Below are positions 7,049 to 15,140 of a stretch of DNA of 47,958 nucleotides, one piece after another. Each line of letters starts with the position of its first letter. The stretch's first letter is position 1. Both the position numbers and the translations under genes were made by a program. The notes under the pieces are model-generated. The model had not been told where the DNA came from and made no database searches. It saw nothing but the letters and a program-made list of their open reading frames with translations. This DNA is from an uncultured Oscillospiraceae bacterium (GTDB lineage: Bacteria; Bacillota; Clostridia; Oscillospirales; Oscillospiraceae), in assembly GCA_900759385.1 (NCBI GenBank), contig CAAEUZ010000127.1, positions 1-47,958 on the forward strand. The letters are read 5' to 3'.

Positions 7049-7648
7049 GTGAGGAGCGCGCGGGCCCTTCCACGTATAGATACATCGCGCCTGATGAGGC
7101 GCGGCGGGGAGCTGATGATGCTCCTGATCATCGCGGCCTTTTTTGTTGCGGGCGCGGTGGCCGGCGCTCTTGCCGGCAGTGAGCAGCTCCCGGCCGGGGA
7201 AATGCTGCTTACAGAAGATGGCAGCGTATATGGCCGGGACACTTTTCCCGGATTGCTTTTTGACTGCGCGCGCTACCACCTGCTTGTCTTGCTTTTTTCC
7301 ACCTCTCTTATTGGGGTTTTACTTATTCCGGCGACGCTGGCCTTTCGCGGCTTCACGCTCGCCTGTTCCGCGGCATATCTCATAGCGGCATATCCCGAAC
7401 AGGGCGTCGGACTGGCGCTTACGGTTCTGGGCCTGCCTGCGCTGCTGACTGTGCCCAGCCTTTTCGTCACCGCCCAGGCGGGCGCGCTCTTTTCGTCAAG
7501 GCTGCTGGCGGCGTTTACCCGGCGCCCATTGCCCATGCTAAGGCAGGGCGGTGACGGTAGGGCTCTGGCTGTCGCTGCGATGCTGGCTGCTGCGGCCGGG
7601 GTGGAATATTTTCTGGTACCGCCCATTGTGCGGCTCCTTATCAAGTAA
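7049..7648 (+). CDS. spoIIM: Stage II sporulation protein M-like membrane protein
   Basis: A 199-residue membrane protein with about five hydrophobic segments. The central LLVLLFSTSLIGVLLIPATLAFRGFTLACSAAYLI matches the SpoIIM core, and the gene sits directly upstream of xerD, as in many spore formers. SpoIIM joins SpoIID and SpoIIP in the mother-cell complex that degrades septal peptidoglycan during engulfment. GTG 7049 gives an N-terminal cytoplasmic tail of about 25 residues; ATG 7094 and ATG 7115/7118 (after GGGGAG) are alternatives. Identity rests on the motif plus context; sequence conservation in this family is low. Confidence 0.75.
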   Translation: MRSARALPRIDTSRLMRRGGELMMLLIIAAFFVAGAVAGALAGSEQLPAGEMLLTEDGSVYGRDTFPGLLFDCARYHLLVLLFSTSLIGVLLIPATLAFRGFTLACSAAYLIAAYPEQGVGLALTVLGLPALLTVPSLFVTAQAGALFSSRLLAAFTRRPLPMLRQGGDGRALAVAAMLAAAAGVEYFLVPPIVRLLIK

Positions 7649-7670
7649 AAGCAGGAAGGGGGATGAGTTG

Positions 7671-8561
7671 GTGCAGGATTCGGTAAGTCTTTCGCGGTTC
7701 CAGGATTATCTGAAGAATGAGCGCAACTCCTCGGATAACACGATAGCATCATATATGCGCGACATGCGCCAGCTCAGCGAGTTTCTGGATGCCCATGACC
7801 TCCCGAACCTGCTCGACGCCGGTGAAAAGGAGCTCAACATCTATCTGGACTTCCTGCGCCGCAGCGGGAAGAGTCCGGCCACTGTTACGCGCCACATCGC
7901 TACGATGAAGCGTTTCTATCAGTATTTCTTTGCCGCCGGTGAGGTCATTCAGAATCCCGCGGCCAGCCTGGTCGGGGAGAAGACGGAGAAGAAGCTGCCG
8001 CAGATACTCACCAGCAAAGAGGTCGAGCTGCTGCTGGAGCAGCCGGAGTGCACGGATGCCAAGGGCTATCGTGACAGGGCCATGCTTGAGCTGCTGTACG
8101 CCACCGGTATTCGCGTGACAGAGCTCATAAGCCTTAACGTTTCGGACGTGAGCCTGGCCGTCGGCGTGATACGCTGCCGCAAGAAGGACAAGGAGCGCGT
8201 CATACCGCTGTATCCCAAAGCGGTCAAGGCTCTGGCGGAGTACATGGAGTTCATACGCCCGCAGATGATAGCGACGCCGGACGAGCAGTCGCTGTTCGTG
8301 AACGTCAACGGCGAGCGCATGACCCGCCAGGGGTTCTGGAAGATAGTCAAGACATATCAGGCCAAGGCCCACATAGAGAAGGACATAACGCCGCACACGC
8401 TGCGCCACTCCTTCGCTGCGCACCTGCTTGAAAACGGCGCTGACCTGCGCTCCATCCAGGAGATGCTGGGCCATTCGGACCTCTCCAGTACACAGATATA
8501 CGCACATATAGTCAAGAAGCAGCTTAAAGACGTTTACAACAAGGCCCATCCACGGGCGTGA
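7671..8561 (+). CDS. xerD: Site-specific tyrosine recombinase XerD
   Basis: A 296-residue tyrosine recombinase. The N-terminal SAM-like domain contains FQDYLKNERNSSDNTIASYMRD; the catalytic domain shows GIRVTEL (first Arg), a KKDKERVIPL Lys, HTLRH, LGHSD and the nucleophile Tyr in STQIYAHI. XerD with XerC resolves chromosome dimers at dif. GTG 7671 follows AGGAAGGGGGATGA at good spacing; upstream in-frame starts would overlap spoIIM. A strong terminator follows. Pairing with spoIIM and full motif conservation favour XerD over a mobile-element integrase. Confidence 0.93.
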   Translation: MQDSVSLSRFQDYLKNERNSSDNTIASYMRDMRQLSEFLDAHDLPNLLDAGEKELNIYLDFLRRSGKSPATVTRHIATMKRFYQYFFAAGEVIQNPAASLVGEKTEKKLPQILTSKEVELLLEQPECTDAKGYRDRAMLELLYATGIRVTELISLNVSDVSLAVGVIRCRKKDKERVIPLYPKAVKALAEYMEFIRPQMIATPDEQSLFVNVNGERMTRQGFWKIVKTYQAKAHIEKDITPHTLRHSFAAHLLENGADLRSIQEMLGHSDLSSTQIYAHIVKKQLKDVYNKAHPRA

Positions 8562-8570
8562 GAAGGGGAA

Positions 8571-8606
8571 GCCCCCGGCAAAGCAATTTGCCGGGGGCAT
8601 TTTTTT
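8571..8606 (+). terminator. Intrinsic terminator after xerD
   Basis: A 12-bp stem GCCCCCGGCAAA / TTTGCCGGGGGC with a GCAA loop, followed by seven Ts. Confidence 0.95.
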
Positions 8607-8693
8607 GCCTGTGCCGTACTGCCTGCACACTCCGGCCGCTCTTGCACGCGCGCCGCTCTCATGGTAAAATACGCTCGTGAGGAGGGCTGGAAT

Positions 8694-9425
8694 ATGCGCA
8701 AGCCTGAGATGATACTGTTTGACTACGGGCACACGCTCTGCTATGAGCCGGTGCAGGACTATCCCGCCGGCTGGGCTGCGGTCATGGCGCATGCCGTGGA
8801 GAACCCGCGCGGCGTCACGGCGGAGGAGCTTAGCAGCCTGTGCACCGAGACATATAACAAGCTCTACGCACAGATGCGCCCGCTGGAGCTGGAGACTGAC
8901 GGGTACAAGCTGGACGAGTCCATATATGAATGCCTGGGGCTGAAATTTGACGTGCCGCTTTCAGAGCTGGAGTACATACGCTGGTGCGCAACGGAGCCCA
9001 TTTACCCCATGGAGGGCATCGGGGATTTCCTGGCCCTGTGCCGTGAGCTGGACGTGCGTACGGCAGTGATAAGCAACCTGTCTTATTCCGGCGGCGTACT
9101 GCGCCGGCGGATTGACGAGACGCTGCCGTTCCACAATTTCGAGTTCATACTGGCCTCGAGCGAGGGCGTTTTCCGCAAACCGTCGGAGTGGATATTCCGC
9201 CGTGCCATGGCGCGGGCCGGGCTGGGTGCGGAGCAGTGCTGGTTCGTTGGCGACGACGTCCGCTGTGACATTGAGGGCGCGGCGAGGTCCGGGATTTGGC
9301 CCGTATGGTACAAGAGCCCGCTCAAGTGCACCTACAAGCCGGAGCCGAAAACGCCGCCTCAGTGTGACTGCCTGAAGGTCGAGAGCTGGGATGAGCTTGG
9401 CGGCGTGCTGCGCGGCTTGATTTGA
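8694..9425 (+). CDS. HAD-superfamily hydrolase-like protein with altered motif I
   Basis: A 243-residue HAD fold: motif I FDYGHTL, motif II VISNLS, motif III Lys in FRKPSEW, motif IV GDDVRCDIEGA. The nucleophile Asp is kept, but the second Asp of the DxD pair is Gly, which removes the usual general acid/base of phosphatases; related FDYG-type HADs exist in Clostridia and their chemistry is unclear. ATG 8694 has GAGGAGGG seven bases upstream; an earlier in-frame ATG at 8661 overlaps the probable -10 box (TAAAAT 8665-8670), so it is rejected. Substrate unknown. Confidence 0.85.
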   Translation: MRKPEMILFDYGHTLCYEPVQDYPAGWAAVMAHAVENPRGVTAEELSSLCTETYNKLYAQMRPLELETDGYKLDESIYECLGLKFDVPLSELEYIRWCATEPIYPMEGIGDFLALCRELDVRTAVISNLSYSGGVLRRRIDETLPFHNFEFILASSEGVFRKPSEWIFRRAMARAGLGAEQCWFVGDDVRCDIEGAARSGIWPVWYKSPLKCTYKPEPKTPPQCDCLKVESWDELGGVLRGLI

Positions 9426-9468
9426 GGGCTGCGCCGTGGTAAAATGTGTTTGAAAGCGGGGCGTAAGT

Positions 9469-9981
9469 TTGAGAATTTTGGGCATAGACCCCGGCGTGGC
9501 CACGGTTGGTTTCGGCGTGATAGATTCGGAGCGGGGCAAACAGAGCTTTGTGCGCTGCGGCGTGATAACTACGCCGGCGAACACGCCGCTGTCCAGCCGG
9601 CTGGACAGGATATATTCGGATCTCGGCGAGCTCATCCGTATTTTTAATCCGGATGCGGCCGCGGTGGAGGAACTCTTCTTCAACACGAATATCACAACCG
9701 GCATCTCCGTCGCCGAGGGCAGGGGAGTCATCCTGCTCTCCTGTTTTCACGCGGGGGTGCCTATTTACGAGTACACGCCGCTGCAGGTCAAACAGGCCGT
9801 GGTCGGCTATGGACGCGCGGAGAAGCGCCAGGTTATAGACATGGTAAAGCGCATTTTGCAGCTGCCCAGCGCGCCCAAACCGGACGACGCGGCAGATGCT
9901 GTGGCCATTGCGCTCTGCCACGCCAGAAGCGCGACTTCGCGCCTTATGCAGCAAGGAGGAAACGGATGTTCTACCATATAG
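9469..9981 (+). CDS. ruvC: Holliday junction resolvase RuvC
   Basis: A 170-residue RuvC. Catalytic acids are in GIDPG (Asp7), AVEELFF (Glu) and KPDDAADAVAIA (two Asp); EYTPLQVKQAVVGYGRAEKRQV is the DNA-binding region. It cuts four-way junctions bound by RuvAB. The TTG start at 9469 is used because the protein begins exactly at the conserved MRILGIDPG; the SD (GCGGGG) is weak. The 3' end overlaps ruvA by 16 nt. Confidence 0.96.
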   Translation: MRILGIDPGVATVGFGVIDSERGKQSFVRCGVITTPANTPLSSRLDRIYSDLGELIRIFNPDAAAVEELFFNTNITTGISVAEGRGVILLSCFHAGVPIYEYTPLQVKQAVVGYGRAEKRQVIDMVKRILQLPSAPKPDDAADAVAIALCHARSATSRLMQQGGNGCSTI

Positions 9982-10571
9982 AAGGTACGGTATCGGAGCT
10001 CGCAAATTATACGGCGGTTATAGACTGCGGCGGGGTAGGTTTTGAGCTGAACGTCAGCCTCAACACCCTCTCGCAGCTGAAAGCGGGGGAGAGGACCAAG
10101 CTCTACGTCGCGGAGTCGGTAAAGGAGGACGCCTTTGACCTGTACGGCTTCGCCAGCCGGAGCGAAAAGCGCTTCTTCCAGCTCCTAATAAGCGTGTCGG
10201 GCGTGGGCCCCAAAGCGGCTCTTAACATCCTTTCCTCATCCACGCCTGAAGCCCTGGCCATGGCTATCCTGGCCGGGGACGAGAAGGCGCTTACTGTGGC
10301 GCCCGGTATAGGCAAGAAAATTGCCCAGCGCGTCATATATGAGCTCAAGGACAAGATAGCCAAAGAGAGCGGCGGCGCCATACCGGCTGCAGCGCAGGGT
10401 ATCATACAGGCCGCTGCCCCCGGCGCGGACAAGCTGTCGGACGCCGCAGCGGCGCTGGGTGTGCTGGGCTACGGTGCGGCGGAGATCAACTCCGCCCTGC
10501 GCGGCGTGGATGTAGAGGCCCTGGACACGGAGGGTATTATCAAGGCCGCGCTGAAGAACATGATAAAGTGA
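9966..10571 (+). CDS. ruvA: Holliday junction branch migration protein RuvA
   Basis: A 201-residue RuvA: an N-terminal OB fold (MFYHIEGTV), two helix-hairpin-helix motifs (ISVSGVGPKAALNIL and VAPGIGKKIAQRVIYELK), a flexible Ala/Gly linker and the C-terminal UBA-like domain III that contacts RuvB. Overlap with ruvC and the adjacent ruvB make a ruvCAB operon. The SD AAGGAGG is inside the end of ruvC. Confidence 0.97.
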   Translation: MFYHIEGTVSELANYTAVIDCGGVGFELNVSLNTLSQLKAGERTKLYVAESVKEDAFDLYGFASRSEKRFFQLLISVSGVGPKAALNILSSSTPEALAMAILAGDEKALTVAPGIGKKIAQRVIYELKDKIAKESGGAIPAAAQGIIQAAAPGADKLSDAAAALGVLGYGAAEINSALRGVDVEALDTEGIIKAALKNMIK

Positions 10572-10581
10572 GGTGCCGGGC

Positions 10582-11622
10582 ATGAGTATAAGCTTTTCCG
10601 ATGAGAGCGAAGAGAGGATAATAACCTCCACCACCATGCTCCCCGAAGACTCGGGCGAGGTATCGCTCCGTCCGCGGACGCTTGACGAGTACATCGGGCA
10701 GGAGAAGGCCAAGGAAAATCTCCGCGTGTTCATACAGGCGGCAAAGATGCGCGGCGAGGCGCTGGATCACGTCCTGCTGCACGGCCCCCCGGGACTCGGC
10801 AAGACTACCCTCGCCGGCATAATAGCCAATGAGATGGGCGTCAACCTGCGCATAACGTCAGGTCCTTCAATCGAAAAGGCTGGTGACCTGGCCGCGCTCC
10901 TGACGAACCTGCAGGAGAACGACATCCTGTTCGTGGATGAGATACACCGCCTGGACCGCGCCGTGGAGGAGATACTTTATCCCGCCATGGAGGACTACGC
11001 CATCGATATCATCATCGGCAAAGGGCCCAGCGCCAACTCGATACGCCTCGACCTGCCGCACTTCACGCTCATAGGCGCGACCACGCGCTCCGGGCAGCTC
11101 ACTGCGCCTCTGCGCGACCGCTTCGGGGTCACGCTGCGCCTGGAACTGTATACGTCGGCCGAGCTGGCGCGCATTGTCACGCGCAGCGCCGGCATTCTCG
11201 GCATAGAGATTGAACCGGAGGGCGCGCACGAGATAGCCTCCCGTTCCCGCGGAACGCCGCGTATAGCAAACCGTATGCTGCGCCGTGTGCGCGATTTTGC
11301 CCAGGTGCGGGCCGGAGGCGTAATAACGAAGGAAGTCGCCAATGACGCGCTGTTGAGGCTGGAAGTGGACAAACAGGGCCTGGACGCGCTTGACCGCCGT
11401 ATGCTGCGCAGCATAATCGAGTCCTACGGCGGCGGTCCGGTCGGCCTGGAGGCGCTGGCATCCACTATCAACGAGGAGGCCGTCACGCTCGAGGATGTCT
11501 ACGAGCCGTACCTGCTGCAGCAGGGCTACCTGACCAGGACGCCGAGGGGCCGCTGCGCCACGCGCAAGGCCTATGAGCATCTGGGCCTGTCATATGCCGG
11601 ACAGGAGCAGATGGAGCTTTGA
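10582..11622 (+). CDS. ruvB: Holliday junction branch migration ATPase RuvB
   Basis: A 346-residue AAA+ ATPase: Walker A GPPGLGKTT, Walker B FVDEIHRL, sensor GATTRSG, arginine-finger region APLRDRFG and the C-terminal winged helix ending RTPRGRCATRKAYEHLG. ATG 10582 has the SD GAGGTG at six bases; the in-frame GTG 10573 is part of that SD and is rejected. By hand count 16 of 28 Ile codons are ATA, 9 ATC and 3 ATT, unusual for a gene this GC-rich. No clear terminator follows; the next 130 bp are AT-rich and hold the sigH promoter. Confidence 0.97.
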   Translation: MSISFSDESEERIITSTTMLPEDSGEVSLRPRTLDEYIGQEKAKENLRVFIQAAKMRGEALDHVLLHGPPGLGKTTLAGIIANEMGVNLRITSGPSIEKAGDLAALLTNLQENDILFVDEIHRLDRAVEEILYPAMEDYAIDIIIGKGPSANSIRLDLPHFTLIGATTRSGQLTAPLRDRFGVTLRLELYTSAELARIVTRSAGILGIEIEPEGAHEIASRSRGTPRIANRMLRRVRDFAQVRAGGVITKEVANDALLRLEVDKQGLDALDRRMLRSIIESYGGGPVGLEALASTINEEAVTLEDVYEPYLLQQGYLTRTPRGRCATRKAYEHLGLSYAGQEQMEL

Positions 11623-11698
11623 AATGTAAATATAATACAGCTGTTAGGAAAATCAGACAATTATATAAGCAGATTTACCGAAAATCCTATAATTTATC

Positions 11699-11726
11699 TT
11701 GACTTTCCAGAAGCTTGTAATATAAT
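11699..11726 (+). promoter_or_regulatory. Promoter of sigH
   Basis: TTGACT, 16-bp spacer, TATAAT (11721-11726), 28 bp before the ATG. A second TATAAT at 11688-11693 has no good -35. The 130-bp gap is strongly AT-rich. Confidence 0.7.
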
Positions 11727-11754
11727 TAATCTGACGAAAAAATTTGGTTGCATT

Positions 11755-12378
11755 ATGTTAGACTACACAACAATGACAGATGAACAGCTCCAGAGCCTCG
11801 CAGCCGGGGGAGACGCTATGGCAGAGGAGCATCTTGTTGAGCGCTACACCAGGTTGGTAAGGATATGCGCCCGACCGTATTTTCTCGCCGGGGGAGACAG
11901 CGAGGACCTCACGCAGGAGGGACTGATGGGTCTTCTGGGGGCCATGCGCAGCTATTCTGCCGGGTCCGGCGAGTTCCGTCCATATGCCGAAGTGTGTATT
12001 CGCAACCGAATTCTTCAAGCCGTTAGATCCGCATCGAGAAAGAAGCACGACCCGCTTAACGGCGGGGTCTCACTGGAATATGTAATCCTCTCTGAAGAAG
12101 AGTCCGAGCTTTCCGCGTCGGTCCAGCCTGAGCTGTACAGACGGTCCCCGGAGGAACAGGTCCTCGCCCGTGAGAGCGAGAAAGAGTTTTATTCCACGTT
12201 TTCACGGTGCCTGTCCTCGTTTGAGACGGAAGTGCTTTTCCTCTTCCTTGACGGCCTGTCTTACAGGCAGATAGCCGCCAAGCTCGGGAAGACGGAAAAG
12301 GCCGTTGACAACGCTGTGCAGAGGATTCGCCGCAAGCTGGCGAGGCAGTCATTCCCAGGCGATATCAGCAGAGGCTGA
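11755..12378 (+). CDS. sigH: RNA polymerase sigma-H-like sporulation sigma factor
   Basis: A 207-residue sigma-70-family factor with regions 2 and 4 only. Region 2 includes EEHLVERYTRLVRICARPYFLAGGDSEDLTQEGLMGLLGAMRSY, very like SigH/Spo0H; region 4 is GLSYRQIAAKLGKTEKAVDNAVQRIRRKL. SigH directs early sporulation and stationary-phase genes. ATG 11755 has almost no SD (the upstream bases are AAAAAATTTGGTTGCATT), and ATG 11773 has none either, so translation may be weak or controlled. A small zinc-ribbon gene follows 40 bp later. Confidence 0.88.
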   Translation: MLDYTTMTDEQLQSLAAGGDAMAEEHLVERYTRLVRICARPYFLAGGDSEDLTQEGLMGLLGAMRSYSAGSGEFRPYAEVCIRNRILQAVRSASRKKHDPLNGGVSLEYVILSEEESELSASVQPELYRRSPEEQVLARESEKEFYSTFSRCLSSFETEVLFLFLDGLSYRQIAAKLGKTEKAVDNAVQRIRRKLARQSFPGDISRG

Positions 12379-12417
12379 AACGCATAAAACCGAAACTTTA
12401 AAAAGAGAGGGTACAAC

Positions 12418-12705
12418 ATGTTCGAAGACAAAGTCCTAGTGTGCAAAGAATGCGGCAACGAGTTCGTATTTACTGCCGGTGAGCAGGCGTTCTATGCCGA
12501 GCGCGGCTTCCAGAATGAGCCGCAGCGCTGCAAGGCCTGCCGTGACGCCCGCAAGAATGCGGCCCGTGGCCCGCGCGAGTATTTCACCGCCACCTGCGCC
12601 ATGTGCGGCGGCGAGGCCAAGGTGCCCTTCGAGCCGAAGAGTGACCGTCCTGTTTACTGCAGCGAGTGCTTTGCCAAAATACGCGAGCAGCAGAACAACG
12701 CCTGA
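12418..12705 (+). CDS. Zinc-ribbon domain protein
   Basis: A 95-residue protein with two zinc knuckle pairs: CKECGNEF plus CKACRDARKN, then CAMCGGEAKVPF plus CSECFAKIREQ. This matches the small probable zinc-ribbon family (zf-trcl type) plus a CxxC second ribbon, common in Clostridia; its role is unknown, possibly nucleic-acid binding. The SD AGAGAGGG is ideal, in contrast to sigH upstream. A terminator follows at 12729-12763. Confidence 0.85.
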   Translation: MFEDKVLVCKECGNEFVFTAGEQAFYAERGFQNEPQRCKACRDARKNAARGPREYFTATCAMCGGEAKVPFEPKSDRPVYCSECFAKIREQQNNA

Positions 12706-12728
12706 GCCGCAATTAAAGCCGTAAAAAA

Positions 12729-12763
12729 TGGCTGGACCGTCGGAAGGCGGCCCAGCCGTTTTT
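12729..12763 (+). terminator. Intrinsic terminator after the zinc-ribbon gene
   Basis: GGCTGG-a-CCG pairs with CGG-c-CCAGCC around TCGGAAGG, followed by GTTTTTC. Confidence 0.85.
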
Positions 12764-12841
12764 CTAAATGAATGGGCGCGTGCCATACTGCAAATCTTAT
12801 GTACGTCTGTCCATAAAATCTACCACGGAGGTAAAGCAATA

Positions 12842-13042
12842 ATGGAGATCACTCGTGATACTATGATAGCCGATATAATCGAGCAGTGCCCCCAGGCAAT
12901 GCCCGCTTTCCAAGCCATCGGAATGCACTGCATGGGCTGCGCCCTGGCCAGCGGCGAGACTGTTGAGCAGGCCTGCTACGCCCACTGGGTTGACCCGGAC
13001 GCCTTCCTTGAGAAGCTCAAGGAGTACCTGGCCACGGTGTGA
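12842..13042 (+). CDS. DUF1858 / hybrid-cluster-protein-associated redox disulfide protein
   Basis: A 66-residue protein. The DUF1858 pattern is clear: TMIADIIEQCPQAMPAFQAIGMHCMGCALASGETVEQAC, with the redox or metal pair Cys30-Met-Gly-Cys33. Such domains accompany hybrid cluster proteins and other redox enzymes in anaerobes, but none is next to it here. ATG 12842 follows GGAGG at ten bases. A terminator starts two bases after its stop. Confidence 0.88.
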   Translation: MEITRDTMIADIIEQCPQAMPAFQAIGMHCMGCALASGETVEQACYAHWVDPDAFLEKLKEYLATV

Positions 13043-13044
13043 AG

Positions 13045-13073
13045 AAAAAGCCGGTCATGTGACCGGCTTTTTT
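13045..13073. terminator. Intrinsic terminator after the DUF1858 gene
   Basis: AAAAAGCCGGTCA, 2-nt loop, TGACCGGCTTTTTT; the symmetrical A/T runs would allow either direction. Confidence 0.92.
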
Positions 13074-13106
13074 AAATCCTCAACCCCTGCTGTGATTTGA
13101 TGCATT

Positions 13107-13784
13107 ATGATTAAACCGAACTTATCGCCTCGTTTGCAGATCTGCGCCCGCTTTGCCGCCGGGGCGGACACACTATGCGACGTCGGCACCGACCACGGAT
13201 ATCTGCCCATACGTCTGCTGCTGGACGGAAAAATCCGCCGCGCCGTCGCCGCCGACATCCGCCGCGGGCCGCTGGACAGCGCCGCGAGGCACGCACGGGA
13301 GGCCGGATGCGAGGACAGCATGCGCTTCGAGCTGGCCGACGGCCTCGGCTTTCCCGGTGCGGATGAATGCGACGCCATTGTGTGCGCCGGGATGGGCGGA
13401 GAAACCATCATGGGCATACTATCCCGCGCGCCCTGGACAAAGAATGGCGCCAGGCTCATTCTCCAGCCGCAGAGCAAGCTCGACGAGCTCTGCCTCTGGC
13501 TGCGGGAAAACGGGTACGGAATAGCTGACGCCGCCCTTGCCGCGGAGGGGAAGCGGCTGTACGTTGCCATGCTCTGCCGCGGCGGCCGCTCTGAGGCGCT
13601 GTACGCCGAGGACGCGCTTTTATCGCGCGGTGACGGGCTGCTGCCCGCCTGGATAAAATCCCTCTCAGAGCGCCTTGAGCGCGCTCTGACCGGCATGTCC
13701 AAGGGTGAGAGCGCCGGAGCCGGGATTGACGCCGCCAGGGCAACCCTGAAGCGTCTCGGCACGGTCCTTCCGAAACGTGGATGA
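13107..13784 (+). CDS. trmK: tRNA (adenine22-N1)-methyltransferase TrmK
   Basis: A 225-residue class I SAM methyltransferase. CDVGTDHGYLPI is the SAM loop, AADIRRGPLDSA the acidic second strand and VCAGMGGETIMGIL the TrmK-specific motif IV. TrmK makes m1A22 in tRNA. It starts ATG 13107 with poor SD, just past the terminator. Next are ogt and a Nif3-like gene; trmK next to a Nif3-like gene is common in Firmicutes, here with ogt inserted between them. Confidence 0.92.
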   Translation: MIKPNLSPRLQICARFAAGADTLCDVGTDHGYLPIRLLLDGKIRRAVAADIRRGPLDSAARHAREAGCEDSMRFELADGLGFPGADECDAIVCAGMGGETIMGILSRAPWTKNGARLILQPQSKLDELCLWLRENGYGIADAALAAEGKRLYVAMLCRGGRSEALYAEDALLSRGDGLLPAWIKSLSERLERALTGMSKGESAGAGIDAARATLKRLGTVLPKRG

Positions 13785-13805
13785 GAACAGACTGCGAGGT
13801 GTTTA

Positions 13806-14339
13806 ATGCAGTACGTAAGCCATTACCAGTCCCCGCTGGGCGGCATCCTGCTCGCGGCGGACGGGGCGGGACTCACCGGATTGTGGTTCGAGGGGCAGAA
13901 GTATTTCGCCCGGGGACTGGACAGTGATGCCGCGGAGCGCGCCCTGCCGGTGTTCGAGCTCGCGTGCAAGTGGCTGGACATATATTTCTCCGGGCGCGAA
14001 CCGGATATTGAAGTCCCGCTGCATCTCACGGGCACGCCGTTCCAAAACGAGGTGTGGGAGCTCCTGCGCACCATACCTTATGGAAAGACCGTGACCTACG
14101 GCGAGCTGACAAAACGCCTCGCTGAGAAAAAAGGATTGCCGCGCATGTCGGCGCAGGCCACAGGCGGCGCGGTCGGGCACAACCCCGTTTCAATAATCGT
14201 ACCATGTCACCGCGTCGTGGGCGCCGACGGCAGCCTGACTGGCTACGCTGGAGGCGTGGACAAAAAGCTGAAGCTCTTGGAACTGGAAAGAGCCGACATG
14301 AGGGCGCTTTACATTCCGAAACACGGAACGGCGCTGTAG
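13806..14339 (+). CDS. ogt: Methylated-DNA--protein-cysteine methyltransferase
   Basis: A 177-residue O6-alkylguanine-DNA alkyltransferase. The acceptor Cys is in IIVPCHRVVGADGSLTGYAGG; the helix-turn-helix IPYGKTVTYGELTKRL and the Asn-containing GHNPVSI are intact. It takes the alkyl group from O6-methylguanine onto itself. The SD is GCGAGGTG. It sits between trmK and a Nif3-like gene with short gaps, so it is probably co-transcribed. Confidence 0.95.
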   Translation: MQYVSHYQSPLGGILLAADGAGLTGLWFEGQKYFARGLDSDAAERALPVFELACKWLDIYFSGREPDIEVPLHLTGTPFQNEVWELLRTIPYGKTVTYGELTKRLAEKKGLPRMSAQATGGAVGHNPVSIIVPCHRVVGADGSLTGYAGGVDKKLKLLELERADMRALYIPKHGTAL

Positions 14340-14361
14340 ACGGAACACAAGGAGGAATATC

Positions 14362-15138
14362 ATGACAACGGTAAAGGACATTTTTGCCTTCCTCTGCGAG
14401 AAGGCGCCGCTGGAGACGCAGCTGAGCTTTGACAACGCGGGTTTCCTCTGCGGCAGGGAAGACGCGCCGGTGACGAAGGTCATGGTTGCGCTGGACATAA
14501 CCGACGCCGTCATAGCCGAGGCGGCGGAGTTTGGCGCTGAACTGATCGTATCGCACCACCCGCTGTGCTTCACGCCCATGAAAAGCGTCACGACGGACGA
14601 CATGACCGGGCGCAAATTCGTGGCCCTGCTGAGCCGCGGCATGTCCGCCGTCTGCATGCACACCAATCTCGACGCGGCAGCGGGCGGCGTGAACGACAGC
14701 CTCTGCGCCGCACTGGGAGCGGAGAATCTCGGCCTGCTCACGCCGGAGGATACGATAAGCCGCCTGTGCCGTCTGCCTGAACCGATGGAATTCAGCTGCT
14801 TCCTCGCGCACGTCAAAACGGCGCTGAACGCCAACGGCCTGCGTTATGCGGGCCCTGGAAAGCCCGTGCAGCTCTTCGGCATCTGCGGCGGCTCAGGCGC
14901 GGACTCCATCCCCGACGCCGTCAATCTTGGCTGCGACGCGTTCGTGACCGCCGACGTGAAGCACCACCAGTTCATCTGGGCGGACGAGTACGGAATTGAC
15001 CTGGTGGACGCGGGACACTTCAGCACGGAGAACGTGGTCGTGCCGGTGCTGCGCGGCTGGATAGCCGGCCGGTTCCCGGAAGTAGAGGTCAGGGTGGCGG
15101 AGAGCTATTGCCAGCCCGAAAAGTTCTACGTTGGATAA
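14362..15138 (+). CDS. Nif3-like dinuclear metal center protein
   Basis: A 258-residue NIF3/YqfO-type protein. Metal ligands are recognisable in LIVSHHPL, HTNLDAAAGGVNDSL and DVKHHQ near the C-terminus; FDNAGFLCG is the usual N-terminal DNxG motif. The family forms hexameric toroids with a two-metal site; the physiological reaction is not settled. The short form lacks the inserted PII-like domain of B. subtilis YqfO. The SD is AAGGAGG. The gene is followed by the hairpin-array repeat. Confidence 0.92.
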   Translation: MTTVKDIFAFLCEKAPLETQLSFDNAGFLCGREDAPVTKVMVALDITDAVIAEAAEFGAELIVSHHPLCFTPMKSVTTDDMTGRKFVALLSRGMSAVCMHTNLDAAAGGVNDSLCAALGAENLGLLTPEDTISRLCRLPEPMEFSCFLAHVKTALNANGLRYAGPGKPVQLFGICGGSGADSIPDAVNLGCDAFVTADVKHHQFIWADEYGIDLVDAGHFSTENVVVPVLRGWIAGRFPEVEVRVAESYCQPEKFYVG

Positions 15139-15140
15139 AA

